From assembly GCA_036659455.1 (NCBI GenBank), contig JAVXCN010000001.1, positions 121,430 through 185,429 on the forward strand: a stretch of 64,000 bases of DNA, in the 5' to 3' direction. This DNA is from Victivallaceae bacterium (GTDB taxonomy: Bacteria > Chlamydiota > Chlamydiia > Chlamydiales > Chlamydiaceae). The position numbers were made by a program, and so were the translations under genes. The notes below the pieces were generated by a model. The model worked only from the letters and a program-made list of their open reading frames with translations. It had not been told where the DNA came from and did no database searches. Below are positions 39,047 to 50,396 of the stretch, one piece after another. Positions within the stretch are counted from its first letter, which is position 1, and each line of letters starts with the position of its first letter.

Positions 39047-40042
39047 ATGATTACTAGTTATAATGATTCACTTGTTTACGCTGCTTGCATGACGGCTGCT
39101 AATGCCCTTTCGGATGTCAGCGATATTTCTCTGTCTCAAGACATTCAAAATGTTTTTAATTTTTGTACTACCATTCCCAGCTTACAAACACAGGAATCAA
39201 TAAGCGACGGCAAGAGACTTTATGATCATTTCAAACTAGGACAGCAATTCCCGAAACTTTATATAAAGACACAAAGCGACCGGGAAGAAGTGTTGGAACG
39301 TCATTATGAGAGTAGAGCAAGACTACCGAAAACGGTTTTTACAACAAGCTACGTCAACGGCGTCCCCGTTTATCAAAAGGTGGATGTAGTTTATAGCAAT
39401 TATTCCGGCAATGATTTTTGGAATTGTTTGTTATGTTTATATTGTATAAGACCTCTGACCACCGCTCCTTCGAGTGGTAGTCGTGAGTCCGACAAATGGA
39501 AAGTAATTATCGTATTGATTTTGATTGCCGTTATTCTGTTATGTTTATTCGTATCTACCGCAATTTGGACTTGCCACCAGGGAATTAAATTAAAAGAGTC
39601 CGTTAAACGTACGAAAGTTCTTAGTGAGCTGGTCCATCAAATATCGGTTGCCGAATCTAACGGCGGTGATGCCGTTCAATTGGCTAACGATATGTTTATT
39701 GTCCGCGACGCTATCCTTATTGAGAAAAAAATAACCGCAATCAGCCGAATGAAGGTGGCTGCCGGAACTGTTACGACAGTTGCTTTAGTTGCTATGTTAG
39801 CACTTGTCATTCTAGGGTGTTTGGTGCTATCAGGAGTAGCTGGAGGGCCTACAATGATAACGGCTCTTATCGCACTAGGATCCATCGGAGGCGGCGCTTT
39901 ACTCTTATCATTGACTTTATTTTTATCGATCGCTTTATATAAAACCTCAGCTAAAGACTCAATAGTTCGTCAATCTTGTACGCTTATAAATTCTCTTATT
40001 ACGGAAGCGAATAACAAAATGTTGGGACAACAACACGCATAG
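39047..40042 (+). CDS. Membrane protein of unknown function, Inc-like hydrophobicity
   Basis: The protein has 331 residues. A soluble N-terminal ~150 residues precede one membrane segment (IIVLILIAVILLCLFVSTAI). After a short helical stretch comes a longer pair of hydrophobic segments around GCLVLSGVAGG and GGGALLLSLTLFLSIAL. The last pair resembles the bilobed hydrophobic domain of chlamydial Inc proteins, but the preceding single helix is not typical. No family was recognised. There is no clear ribosome-binding site at ATG 39047. Confidence 0.65.
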   Translation: MITSYNDSLVYAACMTAANALSDVSDISLSQDIQNVFNFCTTIPSLQTQESISDGKRLYDHFKLGQQFPKLYIKTQSDREEVLERHYESRARLPKTVFTTSYVNGVPVYQKVDVVYSNYSGNDFWNCLLCLYCIRPLTTAPSSGSRESDKWKVIIVLILIAVILLCLFVSTAIWTCHQGIKLKESVKRTKVLSELVHQISVAESNGGDAVQLANDMFIVRDAILIEKKITAISRMKVAAGTVTTVALVAMLALVILGCLVLSGVAGGPTMITALIALGSIGGGALLLSLTLFLSIALYKTSAKDSIVRQSCTLINSLITEANNKMLGQQHA

Positions 40043-40223
40043 GAACTCTATTAAAGCGATTGTTTTTATGGTGTTGAAACAAAAAGTCTCTTTCAATAAA
40101 AAATTTTCAAAAAAGATTTAAAATTGATAAAAGCAGATCATTTTTATTATTAGATGTATATAAAATCAGTTTCTATTATAATGGTGAATTATTTTATGTC
40201 GTGTATATAACCGGTACTAATTA

Positions 40224-40721
40224 ATGATTAGTTGTCTTAGCAGCGTCTGTTATTCCATCCAAGATATGAACCAAAGAATGTTTGTAATTTGCGCCATTGG
40301 GGATATACTTCTGTTTCCGTTAAACTCAGTCTTGACAACCGTTTTCACTTTTATTGCGTTGTGCACAACCATAATCGCTGTTCTTATTAAATATTCAGTT
40401 CATATTTTTCGTTATGATCGTTGTTGTAAGTCTTGTATCTCCGGTGAATGCTATGCCATGTTTCGAGGAGGCTTGTCGATATCTAATTTTCAACATATCG
40501 GATATTTAAATTTAATCCCCATTCTAGGACCTTGTATCGTCACCTGTATTCTATTCTATCGAGGGATGCGACATGGTGCCTATAGCAACTCTTTAAGAAC
40601 ACTAGGATGCTCGTCCTCTTTTGGAAGTATATTATATTTAGCTTTCTCCGAAACGCTTGAGCTACCTTTAGCAGCCGTTAGCAGCATACCTTCCTTTAAA
40701 CAAGACTTAATCGTAATTTAA
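40224..40721 (+). CDS. Small membrane protein of unknown function
   Basis: The protein has 165 residues. Two hydrophobic stretches near residues 25-60 (DILLFPLNSVLTTVFTFIAL) are followed by a Cys-containing loop (RCCKSCISGEC) and a further hydrophobic stretch around LNLIPILGPCIVTCILFY. The C-terminus is Ser-rich. No family was recognised. It lies between two AT-rich gaps and resembles the preceding gene in general style only. A vacuole-membrane role is conceivable but unproven. Confidence 0.6.
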   Translation: MISCLSSVCYSIQDMNQRMFVICAIGDILLFPLNSVLTTVFTFIALCTTIIAVLIKYSVHIFRYDRCCKSCISGECYAMFRGGLSISNFQHIGYLNLIPILGPCIVTCILFYRGMRHGAYSNSLRTLGCSSSFGSILYLAFSETLELPLAAVSSIPSFKQDLIVI

Positions 40722-40837
40722 ATCTTACAATTTGATTATTTATTTTAAATAAATTTATTATTGTTAATAATTTTAAATTACTTTATCATGTTAAGTAGAT
40801 ATTATATGTCTATTTTTAACGCATGTTAACGATTAAA

Positions 40838-41473
40838 CTAATATCGAATTCTGTTAAAGACTTCTTCTCGACTTCCTAAAGCATTAATTTCTTCCACTTC
40901 GCAAAATTTCTTAAAATATTCTAATAAGGGAAGTGTATTATGAAAATAAACGGTTATTCGCTGCTTAACGGATATCTCATTGTCATCTTGTCTTATGATA
41001 AGGGGAGCACCGCATTTAGGGCATAATTTTATTTCTTCTTCAATGTTTCCGACGTTAACGGAAAATGAGGACTTACACTCCGAACACGAAATCCTTGATA
41101 AAATCCGATGAACAATCTCGCTTTCAGGAAGATTTAAATAAATGACTCGGCAGATAAATCCCGTGTTTTTAATATAATTAAAAAGAACTTCAGCTTGAGC
41201 AATCGTTCTGGGGAAACCATCCAAAATATAGCCGTTATGACAATCCTCTTCTTGAATACGTTCAAATACCATTTGAATAACCAAATCATCCGGTACTAAT
41301 TGTCCTTGGCTGATTAAAAATTCCGCCTGCTTACCTATATCGGTGCCGGAAGAAATATGAGCTCGTAAAAGATGGCCGGAGCTAATCTCCGGAATGGATA
41401 ACTTTTCGGATAGTCTCTCAGCTTGAGTGCCTTTTCCGGAACCCGGAGCTCCTATAAAAATAAATACGGTCAT
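40838..41473 (-). CDS. adk: Adenylate kinase
   Basis: The enzyme interconverts ATP+AMP and two ADP. P-loop GAPGSGKGT (8-16) and DGFPRT (85-90) are intact. The LID domain carries four cysteines (C130, C133, C151, C154), indicating a structural zinc as in Gram-positive-type kinases. The protein has 211 residues. ATG 41473 has GGAG five bases upstream. It is the last gene of the leftward block, 12 bp after pgl. Confidence 0.95.
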   Translation of the reverse strand: MTVFIFIGAPGSGKGTQAERLSEKLSIPEISSGHLLRAHISSGTDIGKQAEFLISQGQLVPDDLVIQMVFERIQEEDCHNGYILDGFPRTIAQAEVLFNYIKNTGFICRVIYLNLPESEIVHRILSRISCSECKSSFSVNVGNIEEEIKLCPKCGAPLIIRQDDNEISVKQRITVYFHNTLPLLEYFKKFCEVEEINALGSREEVFNRIRY

Positions 41474-41485
41474 AATTACTCCGAC

Positions 41486-42250
41486 TTATTCGAAAATTGA
41501 GAGGGTATTGGTATCATAAGCATCCTTATTGATAAACCATTTAACGGGTGAATGTGAATGGTTTAATAACTTTGCAGGCAATACAACATTTTCGGGTTCG
41601 GTTATAGTTTTTTCAAAAAGACGCTTCAAAATATCTTTTTTATCGGCGCCGGAAACATAAATGACGACTTGACGAGCTCGGGTTATGCAAGGAAGCGTTA
41701 ATGTAATCCTTTCAGTATTTAAGAAAGGTACGAAATTAGCTACGACATCTTTTTCTCTTTCTTCCAAAGCTTTCGTACCGGGGAATAAAGAAGCAATGTG
41801 TCCGTCAGTTCCTATACCTAACATCACTAAATCGAAAGTTCGATCGGGAACTTTTCGCTTTATGATCTCATTATAAGCAATGGCCGATTGTTCGGGGGTG
41901 TCTTGCATATTCATTCGAAAGATATTATTCTCAGGAATATTAAGATTCGACAATTCATTCATGGCATTCCCATAGTTACTATCGGAATGATCGTCAGGAA
42001 CATTCCTTTCGTCGCTCCAAAATAAGAAAATTTTTTCCGGAGGGGGTAAAAATTCTTTTTCTTTAACAATATTTTTGAAAATTTCCAAAGGAGTTCTTCC
42101 TCCGGATAAAGCAACGAAAAAGGAATTTTTATCATTACAGGAATAACGAGCTTCAGTAATCCAATCAGCAGCCGTTAAATGTAGGAATTCGGTATAGTCG
42201 TCGGTTAGAAAGATTTTATTTTTTTCATCAAAGTTTACGAATCTGACCAT
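41486..42250 (-). CDS. pgl: 6-phosphogluconolactonase
   Basis: Pgl hydrolyses 6-phosphogluconolactone made by Zwf. Motifs ALSGGRTP and WSDERNVP, plus LGIGTDGHIASLFPG, define the DevB/Pgl family. The protein has 254 residues, a usual length. It lies between zwf and adk on the same strand; zwf-pgl adjacency is the chlamydial arrangement. A 245-bp gap separates it from zwf, so it may have its own promoter. Confidence 0.94.
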   Translation of the reverse strand: MVRFVNFDEKNKIFLTDDYTEFLHLTAADWITEARYSCNDKNSFFVALSGGRTPLEIFKNIVKEKEFLPPPEKIFLFWSDERNVPDDHSDSNYGNAMNELSNLNIPENNIFRMNMQDTPEQSAIAYNEIIKRKVPDRTFDLVMLGIGTDGHIASLFPGTKALEEREKDVVANFVPFLNTERITLTLPCITRARQVVIYVSGADKKDILKRLFEKTITEPENVVLPAKLLNHSHSPVKWFINKDAYDTNTLSIFE

Positions 42251-42495
42251 AAATTTTAACCTTTCGAAAAATAAAACCGAGATGATACCGGAAGCATTTT
42301 TTTTAAGATTCCTGAATTGAATAAGAATTTATATTTTGAACGGTTGCCATAATTTTTTTTTCCGTGGTTCTGTTGTTAGGCTTCTAATCTTATGTATTTC
42401 TTGGTTTAGATGAGGTATCTCTTATCCTTACGTACGATGAGTTGCTCACAACAACAGAGAAGATGCACCGACAAAAGTGTCCATGCCTATCATGA

Positions 42496-44007
42496 CTATA
42501 AGGGCAACCAGCACCGTTCGTCTCTATTAATCAATTGATCTGCTTCTTTAGGACCGGAACTTCCCGCAGCGTAATTCGGAAAATCTTTGGTATCGGACGT
42601 GTCGTTCTGCCAACGCTCTATCACTGGAGTAAACAGTTTCCATGAAGCCATAACTTCTTCTTGTCCCGTGAATAAAGTTCTGTCTCCGCACATACAGTCA
42701 TATAATAATTTCTCATAGGCTTCCGGAGCAGTAATTTCAAAATACCCGTCATAGCGGAAGTCCATTCGTACGGGCTTTAAAAGATTCGTCGTACCGGGAA
42801 TTTTACAATAGATTTGGAGAGCTGCTCCTTCATCGGGTTGCACCCTGATAATAAAAAGATCGTTTTGAGGACAGCTTTTCTGGTTCGGAAAAAGATTATA
42901 TGGGGCTTTTTTAAAGAATATGGCTATTTCGGAACGCTTGGAGTTTAATCGTTTTCCCGATCTTAAATAAAAAGGCACATTCTTCCATCTGGGATTGTCT
43001 ATTTCAAGTTTAAGAGCGGCATATGTTTCTACGATAGAGCTGGGGGATACATCATTTTCTTCTCTATAGCCCTTAACTGAGATCCCGTTTACAGATCCGG
43101 ATGCGTATTGCCCTCGAACTACCGGAAAAGAGTCTTTCTCGACAATCGGTTTTATGGCATTCAAAACCGAAACTTTTTGTTTTTTTATACTTTCCGATTC
43201 CAATCCGGACGGCGGTTCCATCGCCGTTAGAGACAATAACTGCATCATGTGATTCTGTATCATGTCTTTCAAAATACCGGCTTCCTCAAATAGATTGCCT
43301 CGAGTTCCTATGCCTATTGACTCACTCACCGTAATTTCCACGTGATCGATGAAATGATGATTCCAAAAGGATTCGAAAATCATATTGGAAAATCTTAACG
43401 TTAAAATATTTTGAACGGTTTCCTTACCTAGATAATGATCTATTCTATAAATTTCCGATTCTTTTATATTGTCGTTGATATTACGTTGAAGTTCCTTAGC
43501 TGTTTGTAAATCTCTTCCGAAAGGTTTTTCGACAACTATACGAGACCATTTATTTTTTTCTTTTTCCGAATCATAAATCAAATTATGATCTTTTAAATTC
43601 TTAATGATTTCGGGAAAATATTTAGGGGGAGTAGAGAAATAAAAGATACGATTCCCTTTAGTTTTTTCGGTAATATCCAGTTTTTCCAGAAAAATTTTCA
43701 GACCTATATATCCGGAGGGATCGTCAAAAGAAGACCGATGATAAAAAATACGGTTTTTTAAATCGTTCCATGCTTTGAAATCAATTTCTTTCGAAGAAGT
43801 TTTAGCTAAGGATTCCGAAAGCTCTTCCTTGAAAATCTCATCAGTCTTATCTCGTCTGGCAAAAGCCACGCAGGCGAAAGAAGAGGGAAGTTTTCCGCTT
43901 TTATTTAAGTTGTATAAAGCAGGAATTAATTTACGAGAAGTTAGATCTCCAGTGGCTCCGAAAATAACTAAAATACAAGGAGAAGGTTGAAAACAGCCTG
44001 TTTGCAT
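42496..44007 (-). CDS. zwf: Glucose-6-phosphate 1-dehydrogenase
   Basis: This is the first enzyme of the oxidative pentose phosphate pathway and supplies NADPH. The NADP-binding GATGDLTSRKL is near residue 14, and the catalytic signature RIDHYLGKE is intact. At 503 residues it is full length. It sits 10 bp after ruvX. The downstream order zwf-pgl matches Chlamydia. Confidence 0.96.
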   Translation of the reverse strand: MQTGCFQPSPCILVIFGATGDLTSRKLIPALYNLNKSGKLPSSFACVAFARRDKTDEIFKEELSESLAKTSSKEIDFKAWNDLKNRIFYHRSSFDDPSGYIGLKIFLEKLDITEKTKGNRIFYFSTPPKYFPEIIKNLKDHNLIYDSEKEKNKWSRIVVEKPFGRDLQTAKELQRNINDNIKESEIYRIDHYLGKETVQNILTLRFSNMIFESFWNHHFIDHVEITVSESIGIGTRGNLFEEAGILKDMIQNHMMQLLSLTAMEPPSGLESESIKKQKVSVLNAIKPIVEKDSFPVVRGQYASGSVNGISVKGYREENDVSPSSIVETYAALKLEIDNPRWKNVPFYLRSGKRLNSKRSEIAIFFKKAPYNLFPNQKSCPQNDLFIIRVQPDEGAALQIYCKIPGTTNLLKPVRMDFRYDGYFEITAPEAYEKLLYDCMCGDRTLFTGQEEVMASWKLFTPVIERWQNDTSDTKDFPNYAAGSSGPKEADQLINRDERCWLPL

Positions 44008-44016
44008 ACATATCCT

Positions 44017-46520
<2,504 letters not shown>

Positions 46521-46521
46521 A

Positions 46522-47280
46522 TCAATACAATAACAATTTTTCTATAATTTCAATATCTTCGGGATAGTCTACGGCAGGGGATTCGCCGTTTACGATTAAT
46601 GCACGGACTTTTCCTCCGTACTCCAAAAACGACAACTGTTCCAAATCTTCGACTATCGATAAGTCGGTTCTCGGTTTTTTACAAACCGAAACCAAAAACG
46701 TCTTTCTGAAACAATATACTCCACAATGGACGTAATAAAAAAAGTCATTATCTCGTTTTAAACTCGGAATGGACTGACGACTGAAGTATACAATATTCCC
46801 CAAGGAATCGAGAACGCATTTGGCCCTTTTCATCGAAAAAACTTTTTCGGAATCGGAAGTCAAAAAAACGGGGGTTATAACATCAGTCCGCTCATCATCA
46901 AGCATAAATTCCACTAAAGCGTCAATCGACCCCGGCTCTAAACAAGGCTCGTCCCCCTGAATGTTGACAATGATCTGAGCTTCAAGGCAATACTTCTCCG
47001 CAACTTCAGCAACGCGACAACTTCCCGTCGGATGCTCCATTTCGGTCATCACGCACTTACCGCCGAAAGAAATAACGCAATCATAAATTTTATCGTCATC
47101 GGTAGCTACAATTAGGTCATCTAACTTCTTAGATCGTACGGCTTGTTCATAGGTTCTTTGAATTAAAGGTACTCCGGCAATCAAACTTAAAGGCTTTCCG
47201 GGAAAACGTGAACTTCCCCATCTAGCAGGAATAATTCCGAGAACCTTTCCAAAAAACTGCTTGTCTTCAGAAGAAGACAT
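46522..47280 (-). CDS. kdsB: 3-deoxy-manno-octulosonate cytidylyltransferase
   Basis: KdsB activates Kdo as CMP-Kdo for lipopolysaccharide core synthesis. PARWGSSRFPGKPL near residue 18, VNIQGDEP, and HCGVYCFRKTFL with a Glu-Gln-Leu segment near the C-terminus are all family signatures. The protein has 252 residues, full length. It stands upstream of the decayed kdsB fragment and pyrG on the same strand. The intact frame argues that this is the working copy. Confidence 0.94.
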   Translation of the reverse strand: MSSSEDKQFFGKVLGIIPARWGSSRFPGKPLSLIAGVPLIQRTYEQAVRSKKLDDLIVATDDDKIYDCVISFGGKCVMTEMEHPTGSCRVAEVAEKYCLEAQIIVNIQGDEPCLEPGSIDALVEFMLDDERTDVITPVFLTSDSEKVFSMKRAKCVLDSLGNIVYFSRQSIPSLKRDNDFFYYVHCGVYCFRKTFLVSVCKKPRTDLSIVEDLEQLSFLEYGGKVRALIVNGESPAVDYPEDIEIIEKLLLY

Positions 47281-47496
47281 TTCATACCACTATGTGAAAA
47301 AGTGACAATATTCCTGATAATATGATTATCAACAAGATTTTTTTTATAAAAGTTTAAAAATGGAACTACGGATTACAAGTATGACAACGACATGACTAAT
47401 GTTAGATTATAATTATTTTAATAATCCTGTTATTAAAATAATTTATATTATTGTTATATTACTAATAAGTTGATTTATTTTTTTTGGATTTAATTT

Positions 47497-48183
47497 ATGC
47501 TCTCTCTCTGTAGAAGAAGTTTCATAAAGATCATTTTTTTAGGTTTAGCTATGACATCGTCAAACGGTCTTGCTACCGAATACGGCAAGGGAATCGTTAA
47601 AGCTAAAGAATTAATCCTGGAAAAGAAAACGAGTGAACGTTCTACCATTGGTTCCAAAACAAGCGAAAAAGAATGGAAATCGTTTAAATTCAAGGACGAA
47701 GGATTCGCAATAGATCTTCCTACGATTCCCGCTCATTCCAAACAAACTATAGAAATTCCTCAATCGAATTTAACCATCACTTATGATACTTATGTCAGCG
47801 AACTGAATGAAGACGCCGTTTATGTCGTTTCAGTATGGGAATATCCCAATCAAATCGATATGTCTTCGCCGGAAATCAATCTTCAGGAAGGTTTTTCCGG
47901 AATGCTTTCTGCGCTGCCTGAATCTCAAATTCTTCTTATGAAAGCAAAAGAAAATCAAGGGTTTAAAGCTCTGGAGTTCTGGGTTAAAAACGAAGAGATT
48001 TTTTTTAAAGGAGAGCTTATCTCGGCCGGCAATAAATTATATCAACTTTTCGTTGTTTACAAAGATAATGAGAGCAAAGATAGCGTTGATTATCCCAAAT
48101 TCATTTCATCCTTCAAGTTAATGAAAGAACCATCAAAAAGCAAAGCCACGAATTGGAAAAAGGTTTTCCTAAAAACGTCGTAA
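47497..48183 (+). CDS. Exported protein of unknown function
   Basis: The protein has 228 residues. The N-terminus MLSLCRRSFIKIIFLGLAM followed by SSNGLA looks like a cleavable signal peptide. The mature part is beta-rich with no cysteine and no internal membrane helix, beginning with a charged stretch and then FKFKDEGFAIDLPTIPAH. A globular periplasmic or envelope protein is likely. No family was recognised with confidence. Confidence 0.75.
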   Translation: MLSLCRRSFIKIIFLGLAMTSSNGLATEYGKGIVKAKELILEKKTSERSTIGSKTSEKEWKSFKFKDEGFAIDLPTIPAHSKQTIEIPQSNLTITYDTYVSELNEDAVYVVSVWEYPNQIDMSSPEINLQEGFSGMLSALPESQILLMKAKENQGFKALEFWVKNEEIFFKGELISAGNKLYQLFVVYKDNESKDSVDYPKFISSFKLMKEPSKSKATNWKKVFLKTS

Positions 48184-48658
48184 TAACATGGCATCCGACC
48201 TTGTGTTTTTAGGAGAGAAAAGAAGAGACATTTCGAGAGGGGTTTGTTCCGAAAACACGAAAAACACGAAAGGCTCGGAGAGTTTTCCTCCTGAAACGTA
48301 CGTTCCGTTTCTTGCCTTGAAAAGCAAAAGACGTTTTTCCTTGAAATTACGGTCGTATGTTCGTCCTCCGGCACCTAATCCGAAAGAACGTGAAGGACCG
48401 GGGGTTCCCGTTATCCAACATGTCCAGCTTTGTTCTTTTTCGTTCATTCTCTCGTCCTTTTCCTTTTTTGTGTGAATCTCCGTTTATTTATCATAAATGT
48501 ATTTTAAAGACTGTGGTTAAACGATCAGGCTAAAAATGAGTGAGAAAAAACACATCCATACCCCAGTTAATTCAATACAGACAAGAAAACATGGTATGGC
48601 TTCTCGTCCATTTTGAAACATAAGAGATTCGGTTAAAGAATTGTTTTAAGCTTGTTGC
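48184..48658. other. Atypical stretch with overlapping open frames on both strands
   Basis: Bases 48188-48475 (plus) and 48169-48447 (minus) both stay open, and the sequence is richer in G and C than its surroundings. The minus frame reads GPSRSFGLGAGGRTYDR, which looks like neither a signal peptide nor a known domain. It may be a dispersed non-coding repeat rather than a gene. Bases 48476-48658 hold nothing I recognise. Confidence 0.3.
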
Positions 48659-48856
48659 TTATTCCTCGCGTCTTCGTTGAGCAAACGGAGAAAACAGAAT
48701 ATTAGAGATCTTCATATCATCAGGAATAGGAATGAAAGTTCGTGCTTCTTCTTCCCGTTTCCGTTCTTTCAATTCTTCGCGAGTGTACACGGAGAATTTT
48801 ACAACGTCTCCAAAAGCTTCTCTAGCTAGTTGGCTTAAGCAGCGATCATAAAGCAT
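48659..48856 (-). pseudogene. Fragment resembling the C-terminus of a small partition-type protein
   Basis: The 65-codon frame contains CLSQLAREAFGDVV, which resembles LASLAEEAFAKVV in the partition-like protein at 51198-51527, then a charged tail (REELKERKREEEART). It follows the YhcG fragment in a different frame. It may be the remainder of a second ribbon-helix-helix-type gene joined to it by deletion. The assignment is tentative. Confidence 0.35.
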
Positions 48857-49272
48857 TTCCGTCGACAGTCTGGCTCATCAACTGCCGATAGATAGAAATT
48901 CATTTGTCCAGTATCTCTAGGGTCAAACGCTGTTGCTTTTAGCTCAATTACAAAATAGCATCTAAGTTTAAGGTGATAAAACAGCAGGTCAATCTTGTGA
49001 TCTTCCCCCTCTACTTCTATGCAAAATTGTCTACCTACAAATGCGAATCCATCTCCTAGTTCTATTAGGAACTTTTGGAGGTGATCCATAAGTCCCTGTT
49101 CAAGTTCCCTTTCCCTATATTTTTTATCCAAAGCTAAAAAGGAAAAGTTGTATGGGTCTTTTATGGTTTGCTCTGCCAAATCTGATTGAGTAGATGGAAG
49201 GGTGTTCTTAAAGTTGGTTATTGCCTTTCCTTGACGTTTATAGAGGTCAGATTCAATCCACATCTCAAGCAT
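48835..49272 (-). pseudogene. Truncated YhcG-type (DUF1016) PD-(D/E)XK nuclease-like protein
   Basis: The reading YKRQGKAITNFKNTLP, GDGFAFVGRQFCIEVEG, DLLFYHLKLRCYFVIELK and FDPRDTGQMNFYLSAVD is the hallmark C-terminal part of the DUF1016/YhcG family; the Asp and Glu-x-Lys of the nuclease core are present. The frame is open upstream to 49323 (ENGWSRSMLEMW), also family-like, then meets a stop. It breaks off after YLSAVD. About half of a usual 350-residue protein is left, so it is a remnant. Its 5' end lies over the broken start of the divergent recombinase gene. Confidence 0.8.
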
Positions 49273-49806
49273 GCTACGGCTCCAACCGTTTTCAATTGTT
49301 TGCTGTATTATGCTCTTTTCAACCTACTTGTACGAACAGGTTTAAGAACAGTTGAAATTTCTAGAGCCACTGTAGGCGATCTTCGTCAAGAAAGTGGCGA
49401 GGCTATTTTACAAATCCAAGGAAAGGGAAGAGATTCCAAAGATGACTTTGTTTTGCTTGTGGATGAGACTTTAAGACCTTTGCGTAAGTATCTTGCTAGT
49501 CGTGGAGCTTTATCCGAGACAGACCCTTTATTTTCTAGCACATCTAATAGAACGAATGGAGAGCCTCTGAAAGAAAGAACGATTAGCTGGATTATCAAAG
49601 AGACTCTGCGAAGGATTGATATTGATGATTCTAGGATCACAGCTCACTCATTAAGACATACAGCCGTTAGCCTAAGCATTAAGAATGGAGCATCATTAAT
49701 TCAAGCTCAGGCTATGGCAAGACATTCTGACCCAAAGACGACTATGATTTATTTTCACAACCATGAACGCATCAAGTCAGGTGCTGAACGTTACGTAATT
49801 ATTTAA
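49186..49806 (+). pseudogene. Tyrosine recombinase catalytic domain, N-terminus lost
   Basis: The catalytic residues are all visible in the listed frame: R54 (LVRTGLRTVE), K80, H154 and R157 (HSLRH), H180 (ARHSD) and the nucleophile Y189 (MIYFHN). Recognisable recombinase begins only near base 49288; earlier codons are antisense to the YhcG remnant and make no sense as the missing N-terminal DNA-binding domain. It is therefore 5'-truncated and probably inactive. Chlamydial plasmids carry two such integrases, and with parA downstream this suggests an integrated plasmid-like element. Confidence 0.8.
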
Positions 49807-49827
49807 AGGAAGAGAAGGACATAACCC

Positions 49828-50034
49828 ATGAGTACGAAGATAGACGACGACACTCTTTATGACGTTGCTGGATTAGCTAAAATACTGGGTGTTACAGAAA
49901 AGACTGTAAGAAAGATGCTGTCTGAAGGAGAACTCAAAGGAAAGAAGCTGGGAAGAAAATGGTATGCCACTGGTGCAGCCATTAAATCTCATTTTGATGA
50001 GGGGAGTCACAAAGGCAGCTCAAATGACAAATAA
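49828..50034 (+). CDS. Excisionase-like helix-turn-helix protein
   Basis: The protein has 68 residues. LYDVAGLAKILGVTEKTVRKMLSEGELKGKKLGRKWY is a MerR/excisionase-type winged helix-turn-helix with the usual hinge to a basic residue-rich wing. It lies 22 bp after the recombinase remnant, as expected for a recombination directionality factor. It could equally be a small transcription regulator of the element. Confidence 0.8.
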   Translation: MSTKIDDDTLYDVAGLAKILGVTEKTVRKMLSEGELKGKKLGRKWYATGAAIKSHFDEGSHKGSSNDK

Positions 50035-50098
50035 TGATTCGATTGCTGTAAAGGTGGAATTACGGCAATAGAAATTGTTAGCCAAAAGAGGAAGAAGA

Positions 50099-50347
50099 AT
50101 GAAATTAACTGGAACGATAAGAATAGTAGCACAAGTTATAGGGGTTTTTGGTGGATTGTTCTTTGCTTTGATAGGCTACAACATTCTTCCAACGATTTTT
50201 TATTACTCAGGGATCAGTTTAGGGACTTACATTTATCTTTTTTCAATTGTTTGGTGTGGACTTTGGTTCGTATTCGGCTTTTGGATTTTGTATGGCTTAG
50301 TCGGCTTGGTCTATAGGTTAATAAAAAAGATTATGGATAACGGTTAA
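50099..50347 (+). CDS. Small membrane protein
   Basis: I chose ATG 50099, preceded by AGAGGAAGAAG, over a TTG 24 bases earlier. The protein has 82 residues with two or three hydrophobic segments (IVAQVIGVFGGLFFALIGY; YIYLFSIVWCGLWFVFGFW). No family was recognised. It sits between the excisionase-like gene and parA, so it belongs to the element. Confidence 0.6.
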   Translation: MKLTGTIRIVAQVIGVFGGLFFALIGYNILPTIFYYSGISLGTYIYLFSIVWCGLWFVFGFWILYGLVGLVYRLIKKIMDNG

Positions 50348-50396
50348 AATACAATATATACCATAAAGGGAAGTATTTTAGGTAAAGGATACGATT

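Noticed and set aside
48188..48475. Plus-strand gene after the exported protein
   Set aside because: A competing frame exists on the other strand, neither resembles a family, and no ribosome-binding site is clear; recorded as an unexplained block instead.
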